From Ralstonia sp. NFACC01 (GTDB taxonomy: Bacteria > Pseudomonadota > Gammaproteobacteria > Burkholderiales > Burkholderiaceae), in contig NZ_FOWV01000002.1 of assembly GCF_900115545.1 (NCBI RefSeq), positions 558,001-622,000 on the forward strand: DNA of 64,000 nt, in the 5' to 3' direction. The position numbers and the translations under genes are program-made. Below, in pieces: positions 1 to 8,564 of this stretch. The notes beneath the pieces are model-generated. The model did not search any database. It was not told the DNA's origin and saw only the letters and a list, made by a program, of their open reading frames with translations. Within the stretch, counting starts at the first letter, position 1; the number at the start of each line of letters is the position of its first letter.

Positions 1-2029
1 GTTCGCCGCTGGCAAGCAGCGCGGGCCAGTCGATAGGCGTGGCCGACAGGAGTTCGAGGCCGTAGTCGTTGAACGCCAGGGAGAACGTGGCCGGCGTGCG
101 ATTGGCTGCGCGCCAGCCCAGCAAGCTTGCCAGCCCCAGGTGCGCATGCCGCCCGGCAAACGGGTAGAGAAACAGATGCCAGCCCTCGCGGGAGTGCAGG
201 GTCTCGGCCACCAGCGTTGCCGTGGTTGGCAATGCAGACCAGCGCCCTTGCAGCTCCAGCAGCGGACGTGCGGCTTCCATTTCGGGGCTGTCGAACCGCG
301 CATGTGCCGCCGCATCAAGCTGCGCGACCACCGCGTGCGCCAGCTCGGTAGAAAGTGGCATGCGACCGCCGTTCCAGCGTGGCACGGCAGCGCGTTTGCC
401 GGTGGCACGCCGCACATAGGCCGTCATGTCCTGCACGCGCACCAGCTCCAGCAGGCGGCCAGCAAACAGGAAGTTGTCGCCGGGGCGAAGCCTGGCAATG
501 AACCCTTCCTCAATCGAGCCCAGGGCACCGCCGCCGGCTGCGCGCCACCAGCGCACGGTCATCGTTGCATCGCTGACGATGGTGCCGATGCTCATGCGGT
601 GCCGCCGTGCGAGCCGTGCATCGGGCACGCGCCAGATGCCGTGTTCATCTGGCGTGACGCGGTGGTAGTCGGGATATGCGGTGAGCGAGTGGCCGCCCTG
701 CCGCACGAAGTCGAGCGCCCATTGCCATTCGTCGTCGCGCAAATCCCGGTAGGCCCATGCGCGGCGCACTTCCTGCAACAGCGCGTCGGGCACGAAGCCG
801 CCGCCCAGTGCCACCGTCACCAGATGCTGGACAAGCACATCGAGCGGCTTGTGCGGCGAGGTGCGGGCTTCCACGTGGCCCGACACGGCGGCTGCGCGTG
901 CGGCCGCGCCTTCCACGAGCTCAAGGCTATGCGTGGGCACCACCGTCACGCGAGAAGGCCGGCCCGGCGCGTGGCCCGATCGCCCTGCACGCTGCAAGAG
1001 CCGCGCCACGCCCTTGGGCGAGCCGATCTGCAATACGCGTTCCACCGGCAGAAAATCGACGCCCAAATCCAGGCTTGATGTACAGAACACCGCCTTGAGC
1101 ATGCCTTGCTTGAGCCCGGTCTCGACCCAGTCGCGCGTTGAGCGGTCCAGCGAACCGTGATGCAACGCAATCAGCCCGGCCCATTCCGGCCGCGCGTTGA
1201 TGACGGCCTGATACCACAGCTCCGCTTGCGAGCGCGTGTTGAGAAACACCAGCGCGGTGGTGGCACTTTCCAGTTCTTCCAGCACATGCGGCAGCATCGC
1301 CATGCCCAGATGCCCGGCCCACGGAAACCGGCCTACGCCATCGGGGAGCAGCGTATCGATCTCCAGGCGCTTGGGCAGGTGGCCTTGCACCAGCGTGCCG
1401 GCGGTGGGCGTCGTCGCATCGCCCAGCGCGTCCATGGCTTCCGGCAGGTTGCCCAGCGTGGCTGAGAGGCCCCACACGACCAGCCCCGGTGACCACGTGC
1501 GCAGCCGTGCCAGCGCCAACTGCACCTGCACGCCGCGTTTGTTGCCCACCAGTTCGTGCCATTCGTCGACGACGACCACGCGCACAGAGCCCAGGGCTTC
1601 ACGCGCATCGGCGCGCGCGAGCAGCAACGACAGGCTTTCGGGCGTTGTCACCAGGGCGGTGGGCAAACGGCGCGATTGCGCGGCGCGCTCGGCATTGCCG
1701 GTGTCGCCGGTGCGCTGCCCGAGGGTCCAGTGCGGCGCCAATGCCTGTGCGGCGTCGGTCAATGCGCGCGTGGTGTCGGCCGCCAGCGCGCGCATGGGAG
1801 TAAGCCACAGCACCGACAACGGCGGCGCGCCGCCGCGCCCGCGCACTTGCGCCAACCGTTGCAGCGCACCGAGCCAGACCGCATAGGTTTTCCCCGCACC
1901 CGTGGTGGCGTGCAGCAGGCCTGATTCGCCGCGTGCCATGGCCGACCACACGGCGCGCTGGAACGGCATTGGCTCCCAGCCGCGCGCGGCAAACCATGCA
2001 TCAAGATCGGGCAGCGCGGCTTCGTTCAT
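1..2029 (-). CDS. Ligase-associated DEXH-box helicase (Lhr-like), 3' end cut by window
   Basis: Superfamily 2 DNA helicase, probably acting with the ligase and exonuclease encoded just upstream in a DNA repair operon. The reading frame from the ATG at 2029 is open to position 1, so the C-terminus lies outside the window. Walker A ATTGAGKT is at residues 41-48, followed by a DEWH motif II and SATLGN motif III, then a second RecA-like domain ending in an LQRAGRSGH motif VI. The ATG overlaps the ligase stop by 4 bp (ATGA), which fixes the start and implies translational coupling. The family assignment is firm; the exact DNA substrate is not known from sequence. Confidence 0.93.
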   Translation of the reverse strand, partial: MNEAALPDLDAWFAARGWEPMPFQRAVWSAMARGESGLLHATTGAGKTYAVWLGALQRLAQVRGRGGAPPLSVLWLTPMRALAADTTRALTDAAQALAPHWTLGQRTGDTGNAERAAQSRRLPTALVTTPESLSLLLARADAREALGSVRVVVVDEWHELVGNKRGVQVQLALARLRTWSPGLVVWGLSATLGNLPEAMDALGDATTPTAGTLVQGHLPKRLEIDTLLPDGVGRFPWAGHLGMAMLPHVLEELESATTALVFLNTRSQAELWYQAVINARPEWAGLIALHHGSLDRSTRDWVETGLKQGMLKAVFCTSSLDLGVDFLPVERVLQIGSPKGVARLLQRAGRSGHAPGRPSRVTVVPTHSLELVEGAAARAAAVSGHVEARTSPHKPLDVLVQHLVTVALGGGFVPDALLQEVRRAWAYRDLRDDEWQWALDFVRQGGHSLTAYPDYHRVTPDEHGIWRVPDARLARRHRMSIGTIVSDATMTVRWWRAAGGGALGSIEEGFIARLRPGDNFLFAGRLLELVRVQDMTAYVRRATGKRAAVPRWNGGRMPLSTELAHAVVAQLDAAAHARFDSPEMEAARPLLELQGRWSALPTTATLVAETLHSREGWHLFLYPFAGRHAHLGLASLLGWRAANRTPATFSLAFNDYGLELLSATPIDWPALLASGE

Positions 2030-3672
2030 GACGGCGGCAGCAGGCTTTCCAGCGTCTGCAGGGTATCGGCTTCGGCAACGGGCTTGTCGTGGCGCCAGCG
2101 CAGCATACGCGGAAACCGCACCGCGATGCCGCTCTTGTGGCGCGCGCTGCGTGCAATGCCTTCAAAGCCGAGTTCGAACACCAGGGTGGGCGCTACGCTG
2201 CGCACGGGGCCGAAGCTCTCCACCGTGGTTTTGCGGATCAACGCGTCGACCTGGCGGATCTCTGCGTCGTTCAGGCCGGAGTACGCCTTGGCAAAGGGCA
2301 CCAGCTTGCGCTCCGGCACGTCGGGCGGTGCATCCCATACGGCGAAGGTGTAGTCGGTGTACAGGCTCGCGCGCCGGCCGTGGCCACGCTGCGCATAGAT
2401 CAGGACGGCATCGACCGAGAACGGATCGATCTTCCACTTCCACCACACGCCCACATCCTTGGTGCGCCCCACGCCGTAGCGTGCGTCGCGCCGCTTGAGC
2501 ATCAGCCCTTCAACGCCCAGCTCGCGCGAGGCCTCGCGCTGGTGCGCAAGATGCTGCCAGTCGTCGCCTTGAAGCAGCGGAGACAGCTCCAGCGCCGGAT
2601 GGATGCATTCGGCAATCACACGTTCGAGTTGCGCGCGCCGTTCGCTTTGCGTGCGCTCGCGCAAATCCTGCCCTTGCCATTCGAGCAGGTCATACGCCAG
2701 CAGCACGGCTGGCGCCTCTCGCAGCACGCGCGCGTTCAGCGTTTTGCGGCCGATGCGTTGCTGAAGCAGCGCAAACGGCTGGACGCGGCCTGCTTGCCAC
2801 ACCACGATCTCGCCATCGAGCACGGTGCCCGGCGGCAGCACCTCCGCCATGGCGGACAGCTCGGGAAAACGATCGGTGATGAGTTCCTCGCCGCGCGACC
2901 ACAGCCATGCGCTGTCGGCCCGGCGCACGAGTTGCGCGCGAATGCCATCCCACTTCCATTCGATTTGCCATTCAGCAGGCGCGCCGAGCAGGGTGTCGAA
3001 AGCGTCCACTTCGGCCTGCAGCGGATGCGCGAGAAAGAACGGATACGGGTGGCCGGTATCGAGCGCGTGGCCGTCGACGCTGGCATCGGCCAGCAGCGCC
3101 CGATAACGCTCGGCTGTGGGCGCCTGCCCGATGTCGGTATAGCCCATCAGCCGTTGCGCGACGTGCTTGGGGTCGGTGCCGCCCACCTCCGCCAGCGCGC
3201 GCGTGACCAGCAGTTTTGACACCCCCACGCGAAACGCGCCGGTCATCAACTTCATCAACACCAGCCGCGCTTGCAGCGGAAGGCCTCGGCACAGTTCCGC
3301 AAGGCGAGGCAGTACCAGCTCGGGCGGCTGACCGCGCAACGGCAGCAAACGCGTTTCCATCCACTCGGCCAGGGTGGCGTCGTCTGCGTGATCCGCATTG
3401 GGCAGGACGAGGGCGATGGTCTCAGCCAAGTCGCCCACAGCTTGGTAGCACTCCTCAAACAGCCAATCCGGCAAGCCGGAGGTGGTCTGCGCAAAGCTGG
3501 CGAGCACGCGCACCGGCACCAGCTGGCGCGGCTTGCCCCCGGCCAGGAAGTAGACCGCCCAGGCGGCGTCGGCATCGGGCGCGGTGCGCAGATATGCCAC
3601 CAGTGCGGCCAGCTTGCCGTTGTTCGACGTGGTGGCGTCGAGCTGCGCGTACAGATCGGCAAAGGTTCTCAT
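2026..3672 (-). CDS. ATP-dependent DNA ligase (ligase-associated cluster)
   Basis: Seals nicks in duplex DNA through an enzyme-adenylate intermediate. The 548-residue protein has an N-terminal helical DNA-binding domain, then the nucleotidyltransferase core with the KxDG lysine at K240 (EWKWDG), and a C-terminal OB-fold ending in a RFPR motif, the layout of bacterial LigB/LigC-type ligases without Ku or LigD modules. The frame stays open upstream to 3786, but the ATG at 3672 overlaps the exonuclease stop by 4 bp (ATGA) and starts the conserved part. It lies in the middle of the exonuclease-ligase-helicase operon, a set known to be DNA-damage related. Confidence 0.95.
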   Translation of the reverse strand: MRTFADLYAQLDATTSNNGKLAALVAYLRTAPDADAAWAVYFLAGGKPRQLVPVRVLASFAQTTSGLPDWLFEECYQAVGDLAETIALVLPNADHADDATLAEWMETRLLPLRGQPPELVLPRLAELCRGLPLQARLVLMKLMTGAFRVGVSKLLVTRALAEVGGTDPKHVAQRLMGYTDIGQAPTAERYRALLADASVDGHALDTGHPYPFFLAHPLQAEVDAFDTLLGAPAEWQIEWKWDGIRAQLVRRADSAWLWSRGEELITDRFPELSAMAEVLPPGTVLDGEIVVWQAGRVQPFALLQQRIGRKTLNARVLREAPAVLLAYDLLEWQGQDLRERTQSERRAQLERVIAECIHPALELSPLLQGDDWQHLAHQREASRELGVEGLMLKRRDARYGVGRTKDVGVWWKWKIDPFSVDAVLIYAQRGHGRRASLYTDYTFAVWDAPPDVPERKLVPFAKAYSGLNDAEIRQVDALIRKTTVESFGPVRSVAPTLVFELGFEGIARSARHKSGIAVRFPRMLRWRHDKPVAEADTLQTLESLLPPS

Positions 3673-4724
3673 GGCGCGGGCTGATCCACTGGCGCGGACG
3701 TGTCGCGTGCTTCGGCTGCATCGCCTTCTTCGCCGTCGTCGCCATACTCGGTGGCGAAGGCGCGCGCATCCAGGCCACGCTCGCACAGCCAGCGCACCAT
3801 CGGGGCCACTTGCCCGTGCGTGACATAGACACGCGTGGCACCTGTGGCGTCAATGGCCTGTAGCAAGCCGGGCCAGTCGGCATGATCTGACAGCACGATG
3901 CCGCGATCGACGCCGCGCCGCCGACGCGCCCCGCGAAGCTGCATCCAGCCGCTGGCAAACGCATCGGCATAGTCACCAAAACGGCGCATCCACGGCGTGC
4001 GTTGTGCGGACGGCGGGGCCAGCACGAGCGCGCGTCGCAAGTCTGCACGCGGCACATCGGTCACAACTTGCGTGGGTGGGAGCGCAACGCCCGCGTGCCG
4101 ATAGGCGGCGTCTAACTGCAGCATGGCGCCGTGCGAAACAATCGGCCCAATGCCGGTATCGAGCCCCGAGAGAATGCGCTGTGCCTTGCCGAACGCGTAG
4201 CAGAACACAACGCTTGCGCGGCCCGCCTCGGCATTGCCGCGCCACCAAGCGTTGAGCTGCGCAAAGATCTCGGTCTGCGGGCGCCAGTGGTAGATCGGCA
4301 GTCCGAAAGTGGATTCGGTGATGAAGGTATTGCATCGCACGGGCTCGAACGGTGTGCAGGTGCTGTCCGCCTCGACCTTGTAGTCGCCGGACACGACCCA
4401 CACGTCACCGCCATATTCCAGCCGCACCTGCGCAGACCCCAGTACATGCCCCGCCGGATGAAAGCTCAACCGGACCCCGTGATGGACGATGGATTCACCG
4501 TATGGCAGCGTCTGCAGGGGGATGTCGGCCCCCAGCCGCGCGCGCAGCACGCCCGCCCCCGGAGCGGCAGCCAGATAATGCTGGTGCCCGACGCGGGCAT
4601 GGTCACTGTGAGCGTGCGTGATGACGGCACGGTCAACCGGTCGCCATGGGTCAATGTAGAAGTCGCCTGCCGGGCAGTACAGGCCGCTGGGCGTTGTCAC
4701 GATCAGGTCTGCCGCGCTGGTCAT
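3669..4724 (-). CDS. Ligase-associated DNA exonuclease, metallo-beta-lactamase fold (SNM1-like)
   Basis: Predicted nuclease of the beta-CASP/SNM1-like metallo-beta-lactamase superfamily, 351 residues. The metal-binding motif HAHSDH is near residue 39-44, further histidines follow (GHVLGS, SDHADW) and a late THGQ motif is present. It is the first gene of the operon and is followed without a gap by the ligase and helicase genes. This trio, usually with a phosphoesterase (PdeM) that could lie beyond the left edge, is a recognised ligase-associated DNA damage response module. The catalytic class is well supported, the physiological substrate is inferred. Confidence 0.93.
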   Translation of the reverse strand: MTSAADLIVTTPSGLYCPAGDFYIDPWRPVDRAVITHAHSDHARVGHQHYLAAAPGAGVLRARLGADIPLQTLPYGESIVHHGVRLSFHPAGHVLGSAQVRLEYGGDVWVVSGDYKVEADSTCTPFEPVRCNTFITESTFGLPIYHWRPQTEIFAQLNAWWRGNAEAGRASVVFCYAFGKAQRILSGLDTGIGPIVSHGAMLQLDAAYRHAGVALPPTQVVTDVPRADLRRALVLAPPSAQRTPWMRRFGDYADAFASGWMQLRGARRRRGVDRGIVLSDHADWPGLLQAIDATGATRVYVTHGQVAPMVRWLCERGLDARAFATEYGDDGEEGDAAEARDTSAPVDQPAP

Positions 4725-4768
4725 CGTTCGCTCTCATTGGTTGCCCTTATCTGACGCCTGCGCCAGCG

Positions 4769-5119
4769 TTAACGCAATGGCTGCTTGCGCACGGGCTCGC
4801 CGCGCATGTCGGCCGGGCCGCCGGGGCCTGCTGCGGCATTGGTGCCCGAAGGATCATGGCTGCCGCCAGGCTCGCGCGATCCTACGGGCGTGTCCGTAGC
4901 CAGTGGGTCAGACGATTTTGGCGCAGATGCCGGCATGGTGTCCGGATACCGTGACAAGGAGTGTTTTGCCGTCTTAGGTTGAGCCGCTGGTACGGCGTCT
5001 GGCGATGCCGGATGCGGGGCAGCGGGCTGTGCGAGCGAAAGCGCGCTGCCAGTCGTCGATACCAGGAAGAACAGCCAACCCCCTGCTGTTCGCTCTGTCA
5101 CTCGTAATGCGTGATGCAT
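4769..5119 (-). CDS. Small exported proline/serine-rich hypothetical protein
   Basis: A 116-residue protein not recognised as any family. A hydrophobic segment near residues 13-31 (ending LSLAQ) looks like a signal peptide, and the rest is low complexity and rich in P, S, A and G, so probably disordered. The start is the ATG at 5119, which has a GGAGG ribosome binding site about 6 bases upstream; a longer frame to 5161 has no such site. It lies 44 bp downstream of the exonuclease start on the same strand, so it could be cotranscribed ahead of the repair genes. Function unknown. Confidence 0.55.
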   Translation of the reverse strand: MHHALRVTERTAGGWLFFLVSTTGSALSLAQPAAPHPASPDAVPAAQPKTAKHSLSRYPDTMPASAPKSSDPLATDTPVGSREPGGSHDPSGTNAAAGPGGPADMRGEPVRKQPLR

Positions 5120-5324
5120 GCGTGGCCTCCGTTGCGCTCCCGTGGCGGAAGCAGCCGGCATGCCCGGTCTGGTGATCGGTGGGTGCGGTGCAGTTAGCTT
5201 CGCGGCCCGCGGCGGCGGTTTGCCATGTCTTCAATGGCGGGAAAAAGGGACGGTCGGCAGCCTCGGGGCAGTTCAGAAGTTGATCTGTATCAGCCAGCGA
5301 AGGCCAGCATCGGCGTACCGTGAA

Positions 5325-5352
5325 GCCTATTAGAAAGAGCCATCCAATAGGC
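5325..5352. repeat. Inverted repeat upstream of hypothetical gene
   Basis: Arms GCCTATTAG (5325-5333) and CCAATAGGC (5344-5352) pair at 8 of 9 positions around a 10-base loop. It sits 17 bases before the ATG at 5370, so it could be an operator or a 5' hairpin affecting translation. No T-tract follows, so it is not a typical terminator. Confidence 0.45.
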
Positions 5353-5369
5353 TAAAACGGGGAAACGTC

Positions 5370-5822
5370 ATGCTTGAACATCAACCGGACGAGGTGGTCG
5401 CCGCCACCCTTTGGGAACTGGAGTCCTCTGTGTCCCATGCGCTACCCAGAGGCGCGCTCGTCAGCTCTGCTCGTACCAATTGCGGCGGCTACGACGTCGC
5501 AGCGAAGTGGACGATGTCGACACTCCGTGGCAATCGGCAGGAATGTACGTTGGCAGTGCATTTCAGCTTGGCCGAGGCGAAGGCGTACTGCCGATTGAAC
5601 CATCCGAGACGGGAAGAGATTCGCCGGCGGGTGGGCGAATGGCTGTGCGTCCAGTTGGAGTTCCGGGGCTCGGAGCCGTGCGCAGACACAGGCTACGACT
5701 TGGCGCTCACCGTGCCCAACGCATTCTTCGTCGACGAGAGAGACGCCATCCGCGTAGGCCGTGAAGACCGGGAACACGATTTTTCGCTCCATCGGGGCGC
5801 ATCACGGCCGCCATTGACGTGA
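5370..5822 (+). CDS. Hypothetical protein, paralogue of the next gene
   Basis: A 150-residue soluble protein with no signal peptide or membrane segment and no recognised catalytic motif. A purine-rich GGGGAAA stands before the ATG. It shares a pattern with the following gene: a leading LxELxxALP stretch, a central tryptophan, an FxLxE segment, then a G(Y/F)D motif and a (V)P(N/G)xF(F) end (GYDLALTVPNAFF here). The two are probably diverged duplicates. The family may be one of the small DUF families common in Ralstonia and Burkholderia (DUF3022 is a possibility), but this is not verified. Confidence 0.6.
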   Translation: MLEHQPDEVVAATLWELESSVSHALPRGALVSSARTNCGGYDVAAKWTMSTLRGNRQECTLAVHFSLAEAKAYCRLNHPRREEIRRRVGEWLCVQLEFRGSEPCADTGYDLALTVPNAFFVDERDAIRVGREDREHDFSLHRGASRPPLT

Positions 5823-5942
5823 GGGCCGCCGATTGGCGCTCTAAACGCCGGTTCGTTGTGCGCCGTCAACGCATGGAGTTACACAGCAGCTACCTTCGAA
5901 TGGCGGCCCGTCAATGTGGGCACGCGGGAATACGGAGGCCTT

Positions 5943-6329
5943 ATGCGCGAGCGGATCAACGAAGTCGAAAGGACTGGTCTACGTGAACTCCAAGATGCGC
6001 TCACAGAGACGCTGCCCCGTCGCGCCGTCTTGCGGCTTGAAGGGGATGAACTGGACGGAATAGATGTGCACGCGTGGTGGATCGTGGAAGGCCCGCAAGG
6101 CGACAAGCAGGTCAATTCGATTTCATTCCACCTGACGGAGTTGATGTTGCAAAGCTACTTTCACCAGTCCGTCGACGCCCGTGCAAGTACATGCCGACGA
6201 TTGAAGGATTGGGCGAGCTGGGCGCTCGAAGGCGCAGAAGAGACAGACGACAACGAGATGGGCTTCGATATCTGCGCGGTTGTACCCGGAGGCATTTTTC
6301 ATCCAAGCGTCGACGCACAACGGCCCTGA
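5943..6329 (+). CDS. Hypothetical protein, paralogue of the preceding gene
   Basis: A 128-residue soluble protein of unknown function. The frame is open from 5856, but the ATG at 5943 has a GGAGG site 4 bases upstream and gives a protein that aligns with its neighbour: LRELQDALTETLPRRAV against LWELESSVSHALPRGAL near the start, and GFDICAVVPGGIF against GYDLALTVPNAFF near the end. It is acidic in its last third (EGAEETDDNE). It lies 120 bp after its paralogue on the same strand and is followed by a gene-free stretch. Confidence 0.6.
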   Translation: MRERINEVERTGLRELQDALTETLPRRAVLRLEGDELDGIDVHAWWIVEGPQGDKQVNSISFHLTELMLQSYFHQSVDARASTCRRLKDWASWALEGAEETDDNEMGFDICAVVPGGIFHPSVDAQRP

Positions 6330-6696
6330 CATCCCGGTCGCGGGGTGGTGTCGGCTTGCGTCGGTGTTCAGGATGTAAGCGTTGGATGACTGCGTTATGC
6401 AGCGCTTCCCCCACGCTGAGCGTTGTGGGGAGGCGGGACAGGCCAATCGACAGGCGATTGAGAACAGACGTTGCGGCAGGCGAAAATCGCCCGCAAAGGC
6501 TCGTAGTACAGGGATTCTTGAGTTCTGTGCCGTTAGGAGATTCGTGGCCGGAAAATAAGCCATAAGCTGACCACAACACGGGGATTTCTTTCGACGTGCC
6601 GATAGACAGATAAAGCATAAGTTGTGGGTTACGTGGTCAAGCGCGAGAGCGCGAGCATTACCGTGCGTCGGTGCTGCTCGCGCCACAGCTTTCCAA
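6330..6696. other. Gene-free stretch with one copy of a direct repeat
   Basis: Between the hypothetical protein and the exported protein gene, which converge here. I see no supported gene. The only structure found is the 50-base repeat unit at 6479-6528, whose second copy is at 8318-8367. Confidence 0.6.
6479..6528 (+). repeat. Direct repeat copy 1 (possible attachment-site remnant)
   Basis: Matches 8318-8367 without gaps at about 42 of 50 positions. Both copies begin with the hairpin-forming GGCGAAAATCGCC and end in GATTCTTGAGTT(C/T)TGT. The copies bracket 1.8 kb holding an exported protein gene and phage tail and integrase remnants, the arrangement left by a decayed integrated element. Could also be a dispersed intergenic repeat. 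Confidence 0.6.
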
Positions 6697-7170
6697 TTAG
6701 AACGTGATGGCGACTGGCGTCGTGTGGTCGTTTCCGACATAGGCCGGTGCAAGGCAATTTTGGCCGTCGCACTCCGCGGACTTCACGTTCCCTTGAACTT
6801 GTGTCTGCCACGAACCTGCCTGGATCTCATGGCGCCACTGCAGCGTGCCACCAGAGCTGAGGTTCCACATGACGTTCTTCCAAGCGTTCGTACAGTCGGA
6901 TCCGAAGGCGTTACTGTCGGTGATATTGAAGTACCCCGGTACACCGTTCCTGACGGTGTAAGAAGCGGGGCCGGCATCGTGCATGCAGTGGCTCGCTGTC
7001 TTCGTCATGGTGATGTCTGAACCGGTGTTATTCAACAAGATGAGCGTGTAGGTAGCAGACTTGTTGATGGGGCCTCTCTTCTTACTCTTCTCGGCCAGTG
7101 CTTGGCCTCCGACGCCAAGAAGGGCCGCGACCATAACGGTAGCAACGACTTTCAAATGGGCTGCTTTCAT
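6697..7170 (-). CDS. Exported hypothetical protein
   Basis: A 157-residue protein with a clear signal peptide: positively charged start, hydrophobic core VVATVMVAALLGVGG, and an ALA cleavage site near residue 26. The mature part is hydrophilic with three or four cysteines that could form disulphides (HCMH, DCTN, ECDGQNC), and predicted beta strands, so a small periplasmic or secreted beta-rich protein is likely. The ATG at 7170 has a GAGG site 8 bases upstream; the longer frame to 7239 has none. It sits between the two direct repeat copies, so it may be cargo of a decayed element. No function can be assigned. Confidence 0.65.
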   Translation of the reverse strand: MKAAHLKVVATVMVAALLGVGGQALAEKSKKRGPINKSATYTLILLNNTGSDITMTKTASHCMHDAGPASYTVRNGVPGYFNITDSNAFGSDCTNAWKNVMWNLSSGGTLQWRHEIQAGSWQTQVQGNVKSAECDGQNCLAPAYVGNDHTTPVAITF

Positions 7171-7364
7171 TTCACGAACCTCGCGCTTGGTGGTGAGTTT
7201 TCTATGCGGCGGATGACGCTGTGAGAGCGGTGTGCGCACGTCACGCCCGCCTCAAGCAGCAGACTAGGAAACTTCTGATCCGGCGCCCCGTGAAAGATTT
7301 TTAGTTCTGATGTTGAGCGTTGCGAGCGCGCGAGCACAACGAGAAAGAAGGAAACAAAAAGCGT

Positions 7365-8061
7365 TTACCTTCTCGCAACACTTCCTTGGTCTTCAAGACT
7401 GTTCGGCTGAATATCGAACTCCACCGAGGTAGTGAACCCGCTGTCATTCACGTTGTGAACGACGCGTTCCATCGACCAACCCGTGCTGTCGATCTGCAGC
7501 TTCCACCCGCTCACCTTTGCATGTAGCGACGGAAACAACTCAGCCCGCCCACGCGCCAGCGTGATGTTGAGCGTCGCCACCCCACGTTGAATCTTCTGCC
7601 ACTCGGCCCGCGCTGCACGCTCGGCGTTGGACTTTGAAGCGTACGTGTGCCGCGGCACCTTCACGTTGTCGGGGTTCGGGGCGGCCTGCACCGTCTCCTG
7701 CTTCTTTGTCCCTTGGGTGGTCCGTTGCTCTTTCGTCGCCACGGCGTTGGAAGCATCGATGACAACCTCGCCGCGCACGCCGGCGCGTGTCCTGATAGTG
7801 CGCCTTCGCACCGTTGTAGTTCTCCCGATCGGTAACGCTGAATGTATGCGCACCGCCCGACGCGCGGGTGATGTCGACGGTTGACAGCAGCAGGCGCGAA
7901 CCGCTGGCCGGCTCGCCGGCGGGGATGAAAAGCAGCGTGCCGTTTTTGACGGTCGCAATGGCGTCGAACTCTTTCTCCAGGCGAGAGAGAAAGTTGGCGT
8001 CTGACTCGCCGGTCTGGTCGACGTGAACAATGACCTAGCCAGCGAGCTTCTTGCCCACCAG
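7365..8061 (-). pseudogene. Phage late control protein D (gpD, tail protein) remnant
   Basis: Degenerate C-terminal half of a P2-type late control gene D protein, the tail baseplate hub. One frame (about 8034-7790) encodes the typical stretch VDQTGESDANFLSRL followed by KNGTLLFIPAGE; the rest (about 7785-7365) lies in another frame with VRGEVVIDASNA and a C-terminal GWSMERVVH segment. Joining them needs a frameshift near 7780-7790. Two in-frame stops occur upstream (TAG at 8035-8037, TGA at 8062-8064). The N-terminal half is missing. Not expected to make a working protein. Confidence 0.75.
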
Positions 8062-8226
8062 TCAGGTGAACTTGTTGCGCTTTTCTTTCTCGTCGATCCG
8101 ATCTTTGAGATGCCACCACTTGCCGCCAGAGGGCGACACTTCGAGGTAGAGGCCGTTGCCATCGAACAGGCGTTGTAGCTTGTCGGCCGGCCTGGCATTT
8201 CGGATTGCGATATCAGTTAGTGACAT
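8062..8226 (-). pseudogene. Tyrosine integrase N-terminal fragment
   Basis: About 54 codons beginning MSLTDIAIRNARPADK and continuing LFDGNGLYLEVSPSGGKWW, the conserved N-terminal arm-binding domain of P4/DUF4102-type phage and island integrases. Similarity ends near the KEKR segment, and the same frame then runs through a TGA into gpD-like sequence, so integrase and tail gene were joined by deletion. The catalytic domain is absent. Its start lies about 90 bp from the direct repeat and about 165 bp from the tRNA-like gene, as expected for an integrase next to its attachment site. Confidence 0.75.
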
Positions 8227-8317
8227 TTGGGGGCAACTCATTTTCGGGGACCAAAGTTGCCCCCAATGTTGCCCGCAGAATTGTCGCGCTGCCAACGAAT
8301 GGCAATGGACGACAGTA

Positions 8318-8367
8318 GGCGAAAATCGCCCGAAAAGCTTGGTAATACCGCGATTCTTGAGTTTTGT
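8318..8367 (+). repeat. Direct repeat copy 2 (possible attachment-site remnant)
   Basis: Second copy of the repeat at 6479-6528, about 42 of 50 positions identical and ungapped. It lies 22 bp from the 3' end of the tRNA-like gene and about 90 bp from the integrase fragment, which favours a former integration site. Confidence 0.6.
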
Positions 8368-8389
8368 TGTTCCTCAATAAATCATCAGA

Positions 8390-8466
8390 TGGTGGGGCGT
8401 ACAGGATTTGAACCTGCCTGCCTGCGCCGGTAAACCGCCGCCGCTCGACCCATGAGCTACCGCCCC
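8390..8466 (-). tRNA. tRNA-like gene, anticodon ambiguous (possible tRNA pseudogene)
   Basis: The 77-nt minus-strand sequence has an acceptor stem GGGGCG/CGCCCC with a seventh-pair G-A mismatch, D arm GCTC/GAGC with a GGG loop, T arm GCAGG-TTCAAAT-CCTGT, and an encoded 3' ACCA. The anticodon arm is poor: either a 4-of-5 stem with an 8-base loop, or a badly paired stem that would place UUA at the anticodon. That would read a stop codon, so I treat the gene as a pseudogene or undetermined tRNA. It sits beside integrase and repeat remnants. Confidence 0.5.
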
Positions 8467-8564
8467 GCCTTCACTATATCGACCCTTCCTGAGGAAACCC
8501 GAGTCGGGACATCTCCCTAGCCGGATCGGCCAGTGCGCCGCTGCGGCGCAGGCATCCGGATGCT

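Noticed and set aside
140-1078. Plus-strand open frame of 312 codons
   Set aside because: Antisense to the helicase; the minus frame carries clear helicase motifs and the plus frame has no recognisable product.
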